64,000 nt of DNA from Cristatella mucedo (GCA_009760855.2 WPIO01000007.1:8321001-8385000); one strand, 5' to 3'. Counted from the stretch's first letter, positions 10,800 through 25,257 are shown. Made by a program: numbers and translations. The notes: a model not told the origin generated them from the sequence alone.

Positions 10800-11885
10800 A
10801 GCTTTCTATAGTGTCCTCAGAGAGCTGAATCTCTTTCTATGCACTCTACATGTGCCTTAAAAAAGTTTAATCAAATTATCAGCAGTAACGGCTAATGTCA
10901 ACATGGAACAATAACGTCAACATGGGAGACATAGTTTGAGGTGATATGCAGTGTCAACATATAAAAAATGTTTAGTGGTACCATGCACAGAATCAGCATG
11001 AGGAAGCACACAAAGGATGAATCTCAAAGATATACTAAATGCTGTGATAAACTGGTGCATTTTAAGCTTCTTTTTAAAACTTGTGTGAGAATGTCGTAAC
11101 GTTCGTCCGGAGTGAGTTCCAGGCTTTGAGAGCATACGAACTACAGCACGGCCTCAAAATGATTTGAGCTTCGTACAAGGTGTAGATAAACCATCCGATT
11201 AGGAAAAGCGAGTGGTTCAATGCCTAGCCTGGTGAAGTTGTGATATGTAGGCTGGAGCCAGAGAATATAGGAATCTAAAAGTGAGCGACAAAACCTTGAA
11301 GTCGATATGTGGCTTGATTGGGAGCCAGTACAGGTCGGCTAGAAGTCGTGTAACGTGGCAACTGCAATTCTCACGACAGACAAAGCTAGCCACAGCGTTT
11401 TGCACCAGCCGTGAGTGCCTGATTGCACACTTTGGTAGACCAGCATGCAGTGAGTTACAGAATTCGAGACTGGATGTCGCAAATGCAGGGACCAATAAGG
11501 GTATAGTATCCTTGTCTAAACAAGCCAGAGTTTTAGCAATGTTATGTAGCTGAAGTAGGCAGACTTGATTGTGGAGCTGATGTGGTCGTCTAACGAAAGG
11601 TCGGCTTAGAACGGGAAATCTAGATTTCATGGCTAACAACAGGATATATGTTGGAAGCGCCCTTTAAGAGTGTGAATCTTTCTAATTTCCGAGTCACACT
11701 TTTTTGTCCATAATTAATAGGTTGGTTTTATTGCCATTTTATTGGAGTGCGTTTGCTGCCATCGATGTATGGATGTCAGCAACACATGCAACTGCGAGTT
11801 GAGATAATTCAATGGGCTGGAGGGCTAGGAGGGATTAAAGCACAGGTACATCTGAGTTCTGAGTGCTATCTGCATAGAACCGGGC
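10800..11885 (-). mobile_element. LINE A-related copy, older and degenerate
   Basis: The tail block CCTCAGAGAGCTGAATCTCTTTCTATGCACTCTACATG is a diverged family A 3' end. The minus-strand frame 11,639-11,217 shows the SLEFCNSLHAGLPKCAIR and LLADLYWLPIKPHIDFKVLS parts. Homology continues to about 11,885 at the pre-FADD region. Divergence from the 7-9 kb copy marks an older subfamily. Confidence 0.8.
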
Positions 11886-12004
11886 ATACTGTATCCATTT
11901 ATTCATTCACTAGAACAAGAAAGACGGCCCAGTCTCCCTTCTACCATTACTATCAAAGATGCTGTAACAAGTTGTAGCATATCATCTGAACTCGTTCAAA
12001 CCAA

Positions 12005-12490
12005 GCAAGCAAGTTCCAGTCTGGTTTTAGAGCTTATCATTCCACAGAGTCAGCATTGCTTAGGGTGTATAACGACCTTCTTAGGAATGCAGATTTTAGT
12101 AATGTCTCTCTACTTGTTTTGCTCGACCTTTCAGTAGTGTTCGATGCTATCGATCATTAAGTTCATCTTGATCACCACTCATCTCTCCTGGGTGGTGAGA
12201 CCTGAACCACAGCATTGCAATGGTTCAGGTTCAATCTCAAGAAAGACTTGAGAGTATAGATGTTAACAGACAAAGAACCGCTGAAGTATAGGGTACCTCA
12301 GAGGTAAGTGCTTGTTTTGGCTCTTTTCACGATTTATACTTTCCTTCTCGCCGATGTGATTGCCTGGCACAACCCGGGCTTTCACTTCTATGTGGATGAC
12401 ACTCAGTTGTACCTTTGCTTTGATCCCTCCCAGCCCTCCAGCACGTCGAATTCTCTCAACTCCCTTACTGCATGTGTTGATGAGTAGAGC
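12005..12490 (+). mobile_element. LINE A RT fragment
   Basis: The plus strand encodes the broken RT segment FQSGFRAYHSTESALLRVYN, then LLVLLDLS, and then FHFYVDDTQLYLCFDPSQPS. The usual YADD box reads YVDD here (Ala to Val). It ends near the ACVDD block and has no 3' tail. Confidence 0.8.
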
Positions 12491-12559
12491 ATGAATAAGG
12501 AGAATTAATAAGCTAAGGTGTAGTTGTCTCTTGGTCCATTTTTTGGTAAAACTGTGCTG

Positions 12560-13050
12560 ATCATGTTATGTATCTTCTTCGGTAACTCCACGAAGACTAT
12601 GTGAGTGTTACACAGGAGAGTTTTGTTTAGCACACTTACAGCCTAAGCGGCTTTCGGTATGCATTCGGTAGCCAACAGACTTCATCTCATGCAACAAAGA
12701 GAAAGTGGGAAGCATAGCAGAGTCAGGAGAGCTGTTGAGGTAATGATTAGTATGGAAGAAGCAGCTGATGACGGCTGGAAAGGATATGCCATAGTCGGCA
12801 GCTGGAGAACATATGTCGGTGTGAAAGAACTGTGAAAGTAAGTTCCACAATCTAGGACCTGCAGTTCCACAGTCTAGGACCTGCAGAGCTAAAGCTTCTG
12901 TCGCCAACGGTGTTTAAGGAGAGGAATGGGACAGCTAATTGATTGTCCATACAGGGCCTGAGGCACAAGGAGGCTGAAACTGGTGCAGCTGTTCAGCTAG
13001 GTACGGAGGAGCCAAGCCGTGGCGGGCCTTGCGGGTCAGCGTAAGAACTG
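12560..13050 (-). mobile_element. LINE B 3' fragment
   Basis: It starts with the family B 3' end (TATCTTCTTCGGTAACTCCACGAAG, then GTGTTACACAGGAGAG) and runs to the KALTRKARHGLAP region. The block AGTCTAGGACCTGCAGAG is duplicated near 12,850-12,890. It ends against the unrelated 13.05-13.3 kb DNA. Confidence 0.85.
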
Positions 13051-13329
13051 TGCATCGTGTGGAGTAATACTGCTAACTTGTCGATTGTACGGAGCTGCTT
13101 CTTCATGCAAAATTCATCGTCAAACACAGTGCTCTCACGACTAATGTCAAAATTGGACACTGGCATGTAGGCTCCACACCGTCGTTTAAGCTTTAATTTA
13201 TAAAGGTCCCACTCTAGTTGGAGATAGCCACCCATAAGTTCAAGAGGTGCTACCTGAGATAATTGCTACTCGAAGGTGCCGAGATTCTTGGTTCACAAAG
13301 AGGGACCACACGGCTTTGTAGCCGGTAAT

Positions 13330-15140
<1,811 letters not shown>

Positions 15141-15534
15141 CATACTGAAAATGCTAATACACTTCTAGCTAACATCTTTTCACTTAGTCTTCCTGTGTAT
15201 GCTTTTTCGATAGAGAGTGCAACCCGGTTATCAAGATGCTCTTACTTTCAGCTAAAATTGTCGACTATAAGACATTACTAAAGGTGAACGATGAATTTAT
15301 TGGTCTCTATTTCGCCGACCTTTATGATGGAATCACATGTGAGCAAAGAGGTGAAATTTTCAGAGTCACTTTTCCAAGCGAAGAAGGTAAGTCACTCACT
15401 CTAGGTCCTTGGATGGGAATGGAAGGCACTCTAGTTCTTAGTTCTGGATTGAATCTCAGTGTTTGAAACTTTGTATGAGGTTAGTTGAGAAGACAAACTA
15501 TGCTTACCTAGCATGCTTTGCAGTCAGCTTCGTT

Positions 15535-16565
15535 CATATAATGTAATGTATCTCCGTCTGTAACTCCACAAAGTCATAAAGACTATGTGGGTGTTACGCA
15601 GGAGAGTTTGTATGGTGCACTCACAGCCTAAGCGGCTTTCGGTACGCATTCGGTAGCCAACAGACTTCGTCTCATGCAACAAAGAGAAAGTGGGAAGCAT
15701 AGCAGAGTCAGGACGGCAGTTGAGGTAGTGAGTAGCATGGAAGTAGCAGCTCAGGACTGCTGAAAAGGATGAGCCATAGTCGGCAGTAGGAGAGTAGTTG
15801 TCGTTTTGTAAGAACTGTGGAAGCGAGTTCCACAGCCTACAACCTGCAGAGCTAAAGCTTCTATCGCCAACGGTCTTTAAGCAGAGGAATGGGACAGCTA
15901 ATTTATTGTCCACACAAGACCTGAGGGCGCGAACAGGCTGAAACTGATGCAGCAGTTCAGCTAGGTACGAAGGAGCCAAGCCGTGGCGGGCCTTGTGGGT
16001 CAGCATAAGAGCTTTGCTCTGTATGCTTTGCTCAACCGGCAACCATCCTAGCTCTTTCAGCAAAGGTGACACGTGCTCAAACCGCTGGGACTTAAAGACC
16101 AGCCTTGCAGCCATATTCATAGTCCGCTGTAGTGGCATAATAGCTTTCTTTGGTAGCCCAGCCAAAAGGGAATTACAATAATCAAGCCGAGACAGAACTA
16201 AAGAGCTAGTTAAATTTTTTACAAGCCACTGTGGGAGACTGCTTCTAATCTTGGATAGGGATCGGATGTGATGGCTAGCTGTAGAAGCAGATTTCTGAAT
16301 GAAGCTTTTGAAATTGAGGCAGCTGTCGAAAACGACACCTACATCTTGAGCACGTGGTGATGGTCGCACAATAGCATCACCTATTAGAAAAGCAAAGCCT
16401 TTTAATCCAGCTACACGCTTAGGGTGTCCTATGAGCAGCAGTTTGGTTTTATCATCATTTAATTTAATTTCAGGAAGTTTTCCGACATCCAGGATCGAAT
16501 ATCGGCAAGGCAAGCATTCAGTTTCTCAGTTGCCGCAGCAGATTCCGACGGTTTGAATGTTCATG
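15535..16565 (-). mobile_element. LINE B, 5'-truncated but with intact C-terminal frame
   Basis: The 3' end is at ATGTAATGTATCTCCGTCTGTAACTCCACAAAG (about 15,540-15,570). An uninterrupted minus-strand frame of 329 codons (16,513-15,524) covers [20 protein letters not shown] after the RT box, [37 protein letters not shown] and GLAPSYLAELLHQF. It ends upstream at the SDGLN region just after the FADD box. An open frame of this length suggests a recent insertion; the lack of an RT core makes it inactive. Confidence 0.9.
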
Positions 16566-16569
16566 ACTT

Positions 16570-17295
16570 AGCTGCTAACTGCTGTGTCAATAAGCTATTC
16601 CTGAGTGCTGAGAAGATTGGTCCTGTTTGCAGCCCAGCTGTTATATATTAGATCAATTGCACGAACGTAGATTGTAAATTTTGAGAATAGGCTAAATTTG
16701 GTAAAGGGGCGAGCTAAACCATTACCTTGACCAGTATGATAATACTAGAGGAGGCTAAAGGTACTTGCTGCTAATCACACTTGTTCACCCAGGGCAGTGG
16801 TGTAGAGGGGCCGAGCCTGATATTTACATTTTTATAACTTAGAAGGCTAAGATACCAGGATTAGGCTTGAGTGGAATTTGGCTCGGTTTGAAGTGAATTA
16901 GAGCTAGGCAACATGTGCACACCGTGTGATCTGTTTGTGTCGCTTAACATCAGATACTACCCTAGAAGATTTTTTTTTGTAATTATTGCCAGCCTCTGTT
17001 TGTATTTAGATTTATTGTAACCACTGCTTTTGTGGCCTTGTGTCTTAAATTTGTTTCAGGTGCCGAATCCTTAGCAGTTAGCCCCTTGTTAGAGTATACA
17101 AGCGTGTGAATAGTTCTCCTTTTTTATCATTCTTGTGATGTCAACCTCTCAGCTGCCTAGTTTTAATGAGGCTATATGCATATGTTTCCATTTAAGAGAA
17201 GACTTATGAACATACCAAACAGTGAAAAACACAACTGTGAATGCAGCTATTGATGCCTAAATGTGCATCGTATGTTCATTAGTTCATATTATTTA
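16570..17295. other. Unannotated stretch
   Basis: AT-rich DNA with no frame above background and no repeat recognised. Confidence 0.4.
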
Positions 17296-17462
17296 TATAC
17301 CGTCCCTGGGTCGTGAGGGTGTGCTGCTTGCACTTCACGTCCTAGTTCATGTGGTCGAGTAATGCACCTGGCAACTTGTTATTACCTACTGCAAGTGGGG
17401 AGATGATAGCAGCCAAGGCTCTTCTGCTGTTATATACAGAAAATGAGGCTATTGAATCAGCT
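17296..17462 (+). mobile_element. SINE2 (second tRNA-derived family), degenerate
   Basis: The run from CCCTGGGTCGTGAGGGTGTGCTGC to TTACCTACTGCAAGTGGGGAGATGATAGCAGCCAAGGCTCTTCTGCTGTTATATACAG parallels the copies at 29.4 kb (minus) and 58.4 kb (plus). The tail block AAGGCTCTTCTGCTGTTATA is shared by all three. Confidence 0.6.
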
Positions 17463-17847
17463 GACGTTTACTTACTTGCAAACTTTGGTGGCGTTCTGTT
17501 ACTGCATCCTTTATGATGATTTTTAAAAGCTAAAAATAAAATATAGGCAGCTGAAAGTGAACTTTTAAAAAGTGCCCAACAAATAAATTTGAAATTGTGC
17601 CGCTAAGAAACTTAGGTAATAAAAGGCATACTGTAATAACTAGCCAAATCGTCAGCTGCTGTTAGACTTAACCAAGCTGCCGTTTGGTAAGATTAGCCTA
17701 AGCACTTCTTATCTTAGCTGGGTGAGCAGTCTGATTGAGCCTGCTACCTTAGATGACTGCTGCCTGACGTACCGATAGTATAAAGAAGCTTATAACAAAC
17801 CTAGTAGCAGCTGGCAACAAACAAGCTGCAGAGACTGGGAGAGAATA

Positions 17848-19262
17848 TTAACAATAATAATACATTTGTATAACACCCTCAGGAAACCAAATATCTTTAT
17901 AGGCACTTTACAAATGCTATATAGGAAGCATGATCAGATGATTAGTGGTACTAATGCTTAGCATCAACAAGCATAATGCGTTTAGATGTAATATTCAGTG
18001 TCAACATATAAATATGGTCAGTGATAGCATCAGCTGTGTCAGCATGCATAAGCACACACAGGATAAAGCACAAGAGGCCAGCAAATGCTGAAAGATACCA
18101 GTGTGTTTTTAGCTTCTTTCTAAATGTTGTCAAGTTAGGGGATGATATCATTACTTCAGTTGGAAGTGAGTTTCAGGCTTTAGAAGCATACGAATTAAAT
18201 GCACGGCCTAGCAAGGATTTGAGATCTGTTCGAGGAATAGCTCAAGGATTTGATTCAGAAAAGCATATGCTATGATTTCTAGCTTGATGGGGAGTAGTTC
18301 TGATAGGTAGGCTGGAGCCAGAGAATACATGGACCTGAAAGTGAGTGACAGAACCTTGAAGACGATATGCTGCTTGATTAGGAGCCCATGGTGGTCGGTG
18401 AGAAGTAGCAACTTTGACCCTCACGACAGCCAACTCTAGCTGCAGAGTTTTGTGCCAGCTGTATGTGCCTGATTATACAGGTCGGTAGACAAGCAGGTAC
18501 TAAGTTACAGAAGTCGTGACGAGATTTCGTGACGAGATGTTGAAAATCTGTAGACCAAATTGGATGTAGTATCCTTGTCTAAGCTGGCCCAAATTTTAGC
18601 AATGCTACTTTGCTGAGAGTTTGCAGACTTGAATGTGAAGCTGATGTGGTCGTCTATTAAAAGGTCACTTTGGAACAGGACAACTAGACTTTGTGAAGAT
18701 GCTGCAGGCGATTTGCTGAGGAGATTTTTTTACGTTAAGCTTTCCAATTTTAGAGTCACACCTGGCTTGCCCCTTAACGAGCGAGTTGGTTTTGTCGTCA
18801 TTTAATTTGCATAAGCTTGCTCTCATCTAAGTGCGGATGTAGCAATGCATACAGCAAGAGAGTTGAGAGAATTTGACATACTAGATAGTTTGGAGGGATC
18901 GAAGCATATGTACAGGTGTGTGTGGTATCTGCATAGAAGTGCAGGCCTAGTTTGTGCTTAGCTATCACATCGGAAATAGGGAGAGTGTAAAGTGTGAAAA
19001 GAAGCAGACCCACGACATAGCCTTTAGATACGTCGTACAGCAGTGCTTTCTCATGTGATCTTTTTCAGTTCGTCAATACCCTGGAATCTCCCAGTAAAAT
19101 AGGACACAATCTATTGCAGTGCAGTGCCTGTCCAGGCGAGATGAGAGGCGCTTGACTTGGTGATCAATACTATCAAATGCTGCCGAAGGATCAAGCAAAA
19201 CAAGCAGATACACTTTACCCGAATCTGAATTTGTAGATAGTAATATATGGGATATCGGCCGC
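17848..19262 (-). mobile_element. LINE A-related copy, old subfamily
   Basis: The ATA tail and the block ACACCCTCAGGAAACCAAATATCTTTATAGGCAC are a diverged 3' end. Minus-strand pieces include the LTDHHGLLIKQHIVFKVLSL region, the FHFYAD box region near 18,940 (LHFYADTTHTC) and LLVLLDPSAAFDSIDH (19,227-19,160). Strong decay. Confidence 0.8.
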
Positions 19263-19717
19263 ATTATGAAACAAATTAAAGTGGTTTGGCATGCTATATA
19301 ATGCGATGTAAACTTTATGTAAGCTCTTAAACTCCATGTCAGCCGGTATATGGAAAGAGATTGCTAATCGGTGAGGAGCTTCAACAATCTAAAATGAGTG
19401 CTTCATCAGCTTTGGCTTTCATGCTAAATTTGTTGGACCGTTAAGTTTATTTCAGCATCAAATTCACTTGTTTTGACCCTCCGGATAGATTTTAAAACTA
19501 CCCTCAACAACAATCGACCGGTTGACTATAGTTAGTGTGGGTGTGGGTGAAAGTATTGCCACTCGTGTTTGGATATATATGCACGTGTGTGCGTGCCTGC
19601 GCGCATATTTGCTAGATATAAATATACATGTATGTGTGCTATGTGTGTTCAGGTACACATGCTGCACATTTTCTGGGTAGTGAGTGCCATTCTGGCACAG
19701 TGCAAAGCTCCAGAAAT

Positions 19718-19858
19718 CATGCCCTGGTAGTTAAGGTCCTTGCCTTTAGCAACTGAGATCACGGTGAATGTATTTGATGACCGATCTCATGGGCTCGAAC
19801 CCTATGGCATATGTGAGGAACCTGAACAGAGATTAAGTTCGCTTAGGGCTCTATACAC
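19718..19858 (+). mobile_element. SINE1 copy
   Basis: CCCTGGTAGTTAAGGTCCTTGCC (A-box side), GGGCTCGAACCC (B box), then GGCATATGTGAGGAACCTGAACAGAGATTAAGTTCGCTTAGGGCTCTATA (LINE A-like tail). Pol III-type promoter boxes are internal, as expected for a tRNA-derived SINE. Confidence 0.75.
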
Positions 19859-19859
19859 A

Positions 19860-22040
19860 CGAAGTATACATACATATATAGATGTTATAAATTTAAAACT
19901 AAATCAAAGGAAAGGTGATCAGTGGTATCAATAGACTCTCAGGTAGTTGCACGATGGTAAACTCATCTTACATGGTAGCCCAGGGGCAACTTGGAAAGTT
20001 ATGCAAGTAATAAAAATTATACCTACACCTGGCTTTTAAATATTTATTCATTCGCCCCAAAATCAATGGATTTAAAGTACGTACATTTTCGAATAATAAA
20101 GGTTAATAGGATTTAAAAAGAGAATACCATCGTAAAACAATAAACGTGGCTAAGGCACAGTGAATTTACCATTTGAGGCTTCTGTAGTTGAGGATAACAA
20201 AAATAGCTGTTTTCCCAAAGATACCATGCTCCCAGAAGTCCAAAAACCGCTGAGAATATAGGGTGTATTCGAGGTCAGAGATAGGGGCAATTATATCTAT
20301 AAATATTTGGGAATGATTGGCATATGATCCTTGGTTCCAGTTAGGTTCTGGTTCTGGTATCCTCCATCAAATACGGCAATGAAGACCCTGGATTTTGCTA
20401 CCTAATGAGTGTGCTACACACGATTACTTGTAAGACTGCAGGAGTTCTAGTATTAGCATGAACATATCTCACCAGATGAAACTTACATTAACCAAGTAAT
20501 CGCTTTGCATGCATCAATTTATACCTCAAACGGTCGATGTAAATTTAAACTAAACGTTCTTGTACAGCTTAGCTAATAGAAGTATGGTCGTACTTGCACA
20601 CAACGCATGTTTTACTGGCTGTGTGTCTAAGGAAGCAAAAATGGTATTACCACAAGGCCTCGATTATGATTTCGTATAATACCATTGCTCTTCTAACCCT
20701 CTCACTGGATGGATGGTCTGAGAACGATTAAAAATTGCCGATTTTTCTCAGGGTGTTATTATGGGCAGAGCACTGCACTTGTACAAGCTTTCTCCAGGCT
20801 ATTAGTTTTTATAATGAGTCTAGTAAGAGAATGCATTCAAGTTCGCTTAGTAGCAGAATCACAAGACAGGCAGTTTTCAGGGCAGGAACTTGCATTGCTT
20901 CTAGAATACCATTTCTTGGGCCTGTGTTCACTGAAAGTGAAATCCATTAATCGCTGTTGGTGGGGTCCGGCTTCCAGTGTCCGATGAAAAAAATACCCGA
21001 CCTCATAAAATAGCCGGCACCTAAAATTAACTCTGTGGCAGATATCACCAAATATTTTGAGCACAGCTATTGAATTTACTGATATTGAAATACCTAATTT
21101 TTTAATGCTACGCGATTCCTGGTTTGCTTTGTTTTAAGGGCAAACAGCTGTAGATTTCCAGTTTAGTCCTTTATATAAGTCTCCAGTGGTCGATTTGCTG
21201 TGGTTTTAGCAATGCAAAAATTCTGATTTGGTATTGCACCTTTAATGGGATGTTATGGCATTAATTTGGGAAAAATAGGTGTCTATTCATGATTGTAAGT
21301 ATTTACTTGGCGGTTTGACAATTGGCTCATTATTCTGCCGATAAATAAAGCTGTCGCCCGGCTGTTGTTGAATGCAAGGATTTCCGAAATATGCGTTGTT
21401 TGCACGTTGATATAATGTTTTGGTTCCTAGTGAGAGGATTGCCATGCAGTGCTTCAATGCATGCATAGGATAAAGGGCCCTAAACCATTATATCCCACAG
21501 CCATACTTAACAGTAATCTGCAGGCCATGGTCCTCATCTCCATGTTCCTCACCTTTTTTCGGCTTACTCAAAACTAGCATTTGTTGTTGCCGTAGAGTTG
21601 AAATTAACCTTAGTTTGTCGAATAAACAGGACACCAATCTCAACGAGTTCATTGGGCCCGGCATTTGGCCAAAAACACTCTTTGAGCTCTATGCTGCTTA
21701 CTCGGCCAGGGTGCTTTCTTGGCCACTTGCTTTCCTGGCCTCTTGTCAGAAGGCTGTACTATCCCCAAGTAGAGGTGGCACCGTTTTCCAGCCAACTTCG
21801 GTCCTGTGTAGCAGCTTCCAGTGACTGCACTAGCTCTGCTAAACTAGCCTCCCCAACACTTAGTGTAGCCACCTTCTGCAGCCGGTCCGTGAGACAATGA
21901 CTTGTACTGGCAGCCCAGGCAGGGGCTGTTACACATGGAGCCCTTTCTTGGGTCCAGATTAAGTACAAGAGGGATCTTCTTATTGCTCTTTCCCTTTTTG
22001 CAATTGACTGGAAGAATACCTTTAGCAAAGTCACTGCTCA
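19860..22040. other. Unannotated stretch
   Basis: Mostly featureless. A GC-richer part at 21,598-22,041 has overlapping frames of up to 100 codons on both strands. The minus-strand frame at 22,041-21,844 has a Cys-containing run (SPCLGCQYKSL), but I recognise no family. Confidence 0.35.
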
Positions 22041-22127
22041 CCTTATGATACTAATAATATACTTGATAAAGCTTGTCAGAACTTGTCTGAAGTCAAAGCT
22101 GAGGCATGACAGAACTACGGCCATTGC

Positions 22128-23370
22128 AGTGTAATAATAGTAATAATTTCACTTGATATAGCACCCTCAGAGAACTCAATCTCTTTATAGGCACTTTACA
22201 TTTGTTGCAAAGGAAACACAATCGAATGGTGAGTGGTGTCATGCTTGATAAACAACATGAATAACATAGTGGCAGCATGCAAACTGTCAGCATGCATAGG
22301 CACATAGAGGACGAATCACAGGGACCCACTAATGCTGTCATAACTACCTAGTAAAATACATAAATACATATATTATGATACTAATAAATATAATAATAAT
22401 ACAATTAATCAACCATCTAACCCACTTATGCTGTCAGATCTGATATGTAGGCTGGAGCTAAAGAATGAAGGGACCGAAGAGTGAGTGACAAAACCTTGAA
22501 GTTAATCCGAAGTTGAAGCCTTGAAGTTGATCCGTTGCTTTACTGGTAACCAGTGCAGGTCGGAGAGAAGTGGTGTGATGTGGCAACTGCGCCGCTCACG
22601 ACAGACAAGCCTAGCTGCCGAGTTTTGCACCAGCTGTAAGCGTGATGGCACAGGCCGGTAGGCCAGCAAGCAGTGAGTTACAGAAGTCAAGACGTTACAA
22701 ATGCATGGACCAACTTAGATGTGGTATCCCTATCTAAACAAACCCGAATTTATTTTAGCAATGTTATGCAGCTGAAAGTAGGCAGACTTGACTGTGGAGC
22801 TGATGTGGTCGTCTAACGAAAGGTCACTTTGGAATATGACACCTAAATTTCGTGCAGATTCAACAGGAGATATGCTGGCAGAGCCGATTCTGAGCATTAC
22901 CCTTTCCAATTTCTGAATCACACATGGTTGCCCATAACTAGTAATTTAGTTTTATCATGATTTAATCTAAGAAAATTTGCTGCCATCCATGTACGGATGT
23001 CATCAATACATGCAGCACGGGAGTTGAGAGAATTCGAGGTGCTCGAAGGCTGGGAAGGATCAAAGCAAAGGTACACCTGAGTGTCATCCGCATTGAAGTG
23101 AAAGCCTAGATTGTGCTTGGCAATCACATTGGCAAGAGGGAGAGTATAAACCGTGAAAAGTACCACACCTATCACGGAGCCCTGAGGTACCCCATATTTC
23201 TGAGGTTCGTCGGATGATCTTTGTCCATTCACATCAAAACTCGGGAGTCTCTCACTGAGAAAGGACCTGGACCACTGCAGAGAAGTGCCAATGATGCCCA
23301 GGCAAGATGGGAGGTGCTCAAGAAGGACTTGATGATCGATAGTATCAACAGCTGCCGAAAGATCGAGCAA
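22128..23370 (-). mobile_element. LINE A copy, part 1 (3' end to RT)
   Basis: It starts with AATAATAGTAATAATTTCACTTGATATAGCACCCTCAG. Minus-strand frames at 22,690-22,502, 22,921-22,730 and 23,370-22,918 give the C-terminal part, VMGN/IQKLERVMLRIGSASISPVE, and the RT with FHFNADDTQVYLCF (YADD reads NADD). It is interrupted at GATCGAGCAA by a SINE1 and continues beyond it. Confidence 0.9.
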
Positions 23371-23522
23371 TAATTATAATAATAATAATAATTCATTTAT
23401 ATAGCGCCCCTAGAGAACTTAATCTCTATTCAGGCGCTTCACATATGCCTCGGGGCTCGAGCCCACGACCTCAGCCAGACCTTGGTCGTGGCGAGCACCT
23501 TAACCGCTAGACCAAACCAGCT
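23371..23522 (-). mobile_element. SINE1, well-preserved copy inside a LINE A
   Basis: Read on the minus strand: AGCTGGTTTGGTCTAGCGGTTAAGG (A box), GTGGGCTCGAGCCC (B box), GGCATATGTG, then the tail GCGCCTGAATAGAG, TTAAGTTCTCTAGGGGCGC, TATATAAATGAATTATT. The tail closely matches the LINE A 3' end, which implies that LINE A's machinery mobilises it. The host LINE A resumes with CAAAACAAG, so the duplicated target is only about three bases (CAA). Confidence 0.85.
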
Positions 23523-24180
23523 CAAAACAAGCAGAGAAACCTTATTCATGTCTGCATTCCTAAGTAGGTGGTCGTACACCCAAAACAATGCTGACTCTGT
23601 GGAGTGATTAGCTCTAAAGCCAGACTGGAACTGCTCAAGTTCTCTTGGTCTAGTGTCGCTTTCTTGAGAAGTGGCCTGACTACAGCTTTTTTGAAAGGTA
23701 CTGGGACATGACCTGAAGGTAATGATATAATAATGATTTTAGTTATGCATGGTAGCAGCAGATCAATGCCACGTAGAAGCAGGACAGTGGGGATATGGTC
23801 CAAACGACTTGTTGTCTTCTTTGATTGGGATATGAACTTCAGGATGAGGTCACTAGTGACCCGCTTTAATGTAGACATTGAGGTGCTGCAAGTAATCGAT
23901 GGACAGAATTCCAAGGGGGGGGGGATGCTGCCATCGCAGGGATGGACTCCGCGATCTTGCCTATTTTCTGGACAAAGAAGCTAGAAGAGCGATCAGCTAG
24001 ATCATCACATGGATCATCAGGTAAGGAGCTAACCTGGGATCAGTTCAGGAGATGGTTGATCGTAGACGTAAGCATTTTTGGATTGTGCATCTGTGATTCA
24101 ACAATCAATAATGTTTTTTTATAGAGGCTAGACTTGGCCTTTGCTAGGATCGATTGGTGCGATCTACAAGTGTCCTTGTG
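23523..24180 (-). mobile_element. LINE A copy, part 2 (RT fingers and upstream)
   Basis: It continues the 22.1-23.4 kb copy past the SINE. The minus strand encodes VPVPFKKAVVRPLLKKATLD and, further up, the HIPTVLL region. Homology with the plus-strand copy at the window end (63.4-64.0 kb) extends to at least 24,070. A run of nine G at about 23,915 breaks the frame. Confidence 0.8.
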
Positions 24181-25257
24181 ATCTTAGCCCTTGCATGCAG
24201 CAGCTGCATCGGTTTGAACTCAATTGACAAAAAAAGGGGAAATATAACTTGCCGGAAGGTCGTGTGCATCTCCTAGGTGCTCTGTCACTGAATAAACCTA
24301 CTTCTTAATCTTATTTTAGGCTTTTCTGGAAAAAACTCCAATATCTAAAAGAACATGGCAGGCTTATGCCCTGAAATCGATTTTAACAATATCTTTAAGT
24401 ATACCTCATCATGACCATTCCTCTATGTAAACCCTACCAGCTTTGAAATTTTGCCAGCAAGAGTGCACAGTGTTTTGAAATGCATCTCCATCTGTAACTC
24501 CACAAAGCCACAATGATTAACCTAATGTTTCACTAGAGCTTTCTATTGCTCAATCAAAGCATAGGCTGACTTTCAGTGCGAATCCGGTAGCTAGAAGTCA
24601 CCATTCTCAGGTGATAGAGAGAAGCTGAGAAGTATAGCTGAGTCAGAAGGGCTGTCGACTAAGTAAATACATGAAGGCAGCAGCCTAAGATGGCGGGAAA
24701 GGATGTGCCACAGTCTGAGGCAAGAGTAAATGCTTATGGCCCAGCGGTTTAATCATCGAGTGATTCTGGGGTTGACAAATACTTATGAACCAAGTTTTGC
24801 ATATTTTCTGCTGTGTGAGAGCCTCTTGTTCCCCAAAGAGTCATTGGATTAAGTTCGATCAGGAATGTTAGCCATTTATTGGAAGGAGGGGATCACCGTG
24901 ACTTTATGGCTGCTGCTAGTTTTAGTAAAAGCTCTTTGCTGACATTTGACAGTGTCTGCTAAGGCCATTCATCACTTTGTATTTGCCTTTGAGCTATGTT
25001 TACTTATAAATGTCTGCCACTGGTGGCCTTTAGAGGAAGCTTCAGCTTTAGTAAGTAAATAAGGTTAATCATTTAAGATCACAATATGTGCTGTTTCAGA
25101 CCTTACTGTCATTAGTAATGCTCGGCTAGCGCACATATTTTTTTTAGCTTAGTTTAATGAAGGTCATGAGTGCCCTCTAGAAGGGAGTGAGAGACTAATA
25201 TGCTATAATTGCTAGGCACGGTAGCTTTGTTCGTCTTTAATGTAATTTCACTTTCAG
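24181..25257. other. Unannotated stretch; possibly 5' flank or intron of the macrodomain gene
   Basis: A piece near 24,480-24,720 (TGCATCTCCATCTGTAACTCCACAAAGCCACAATGATT, then GCGAATCCGGTAGC) is a diverged LINE B 3' end on the minus strand. The rest shows no feature. Confidence 0.5.

Noticed and set aside
21598-22041. Possible gene in the GC-richer part at 21.6-22.0 kb
   Set aside because: Overlapping frames on both strands, no motif and no splice sites that favour one.
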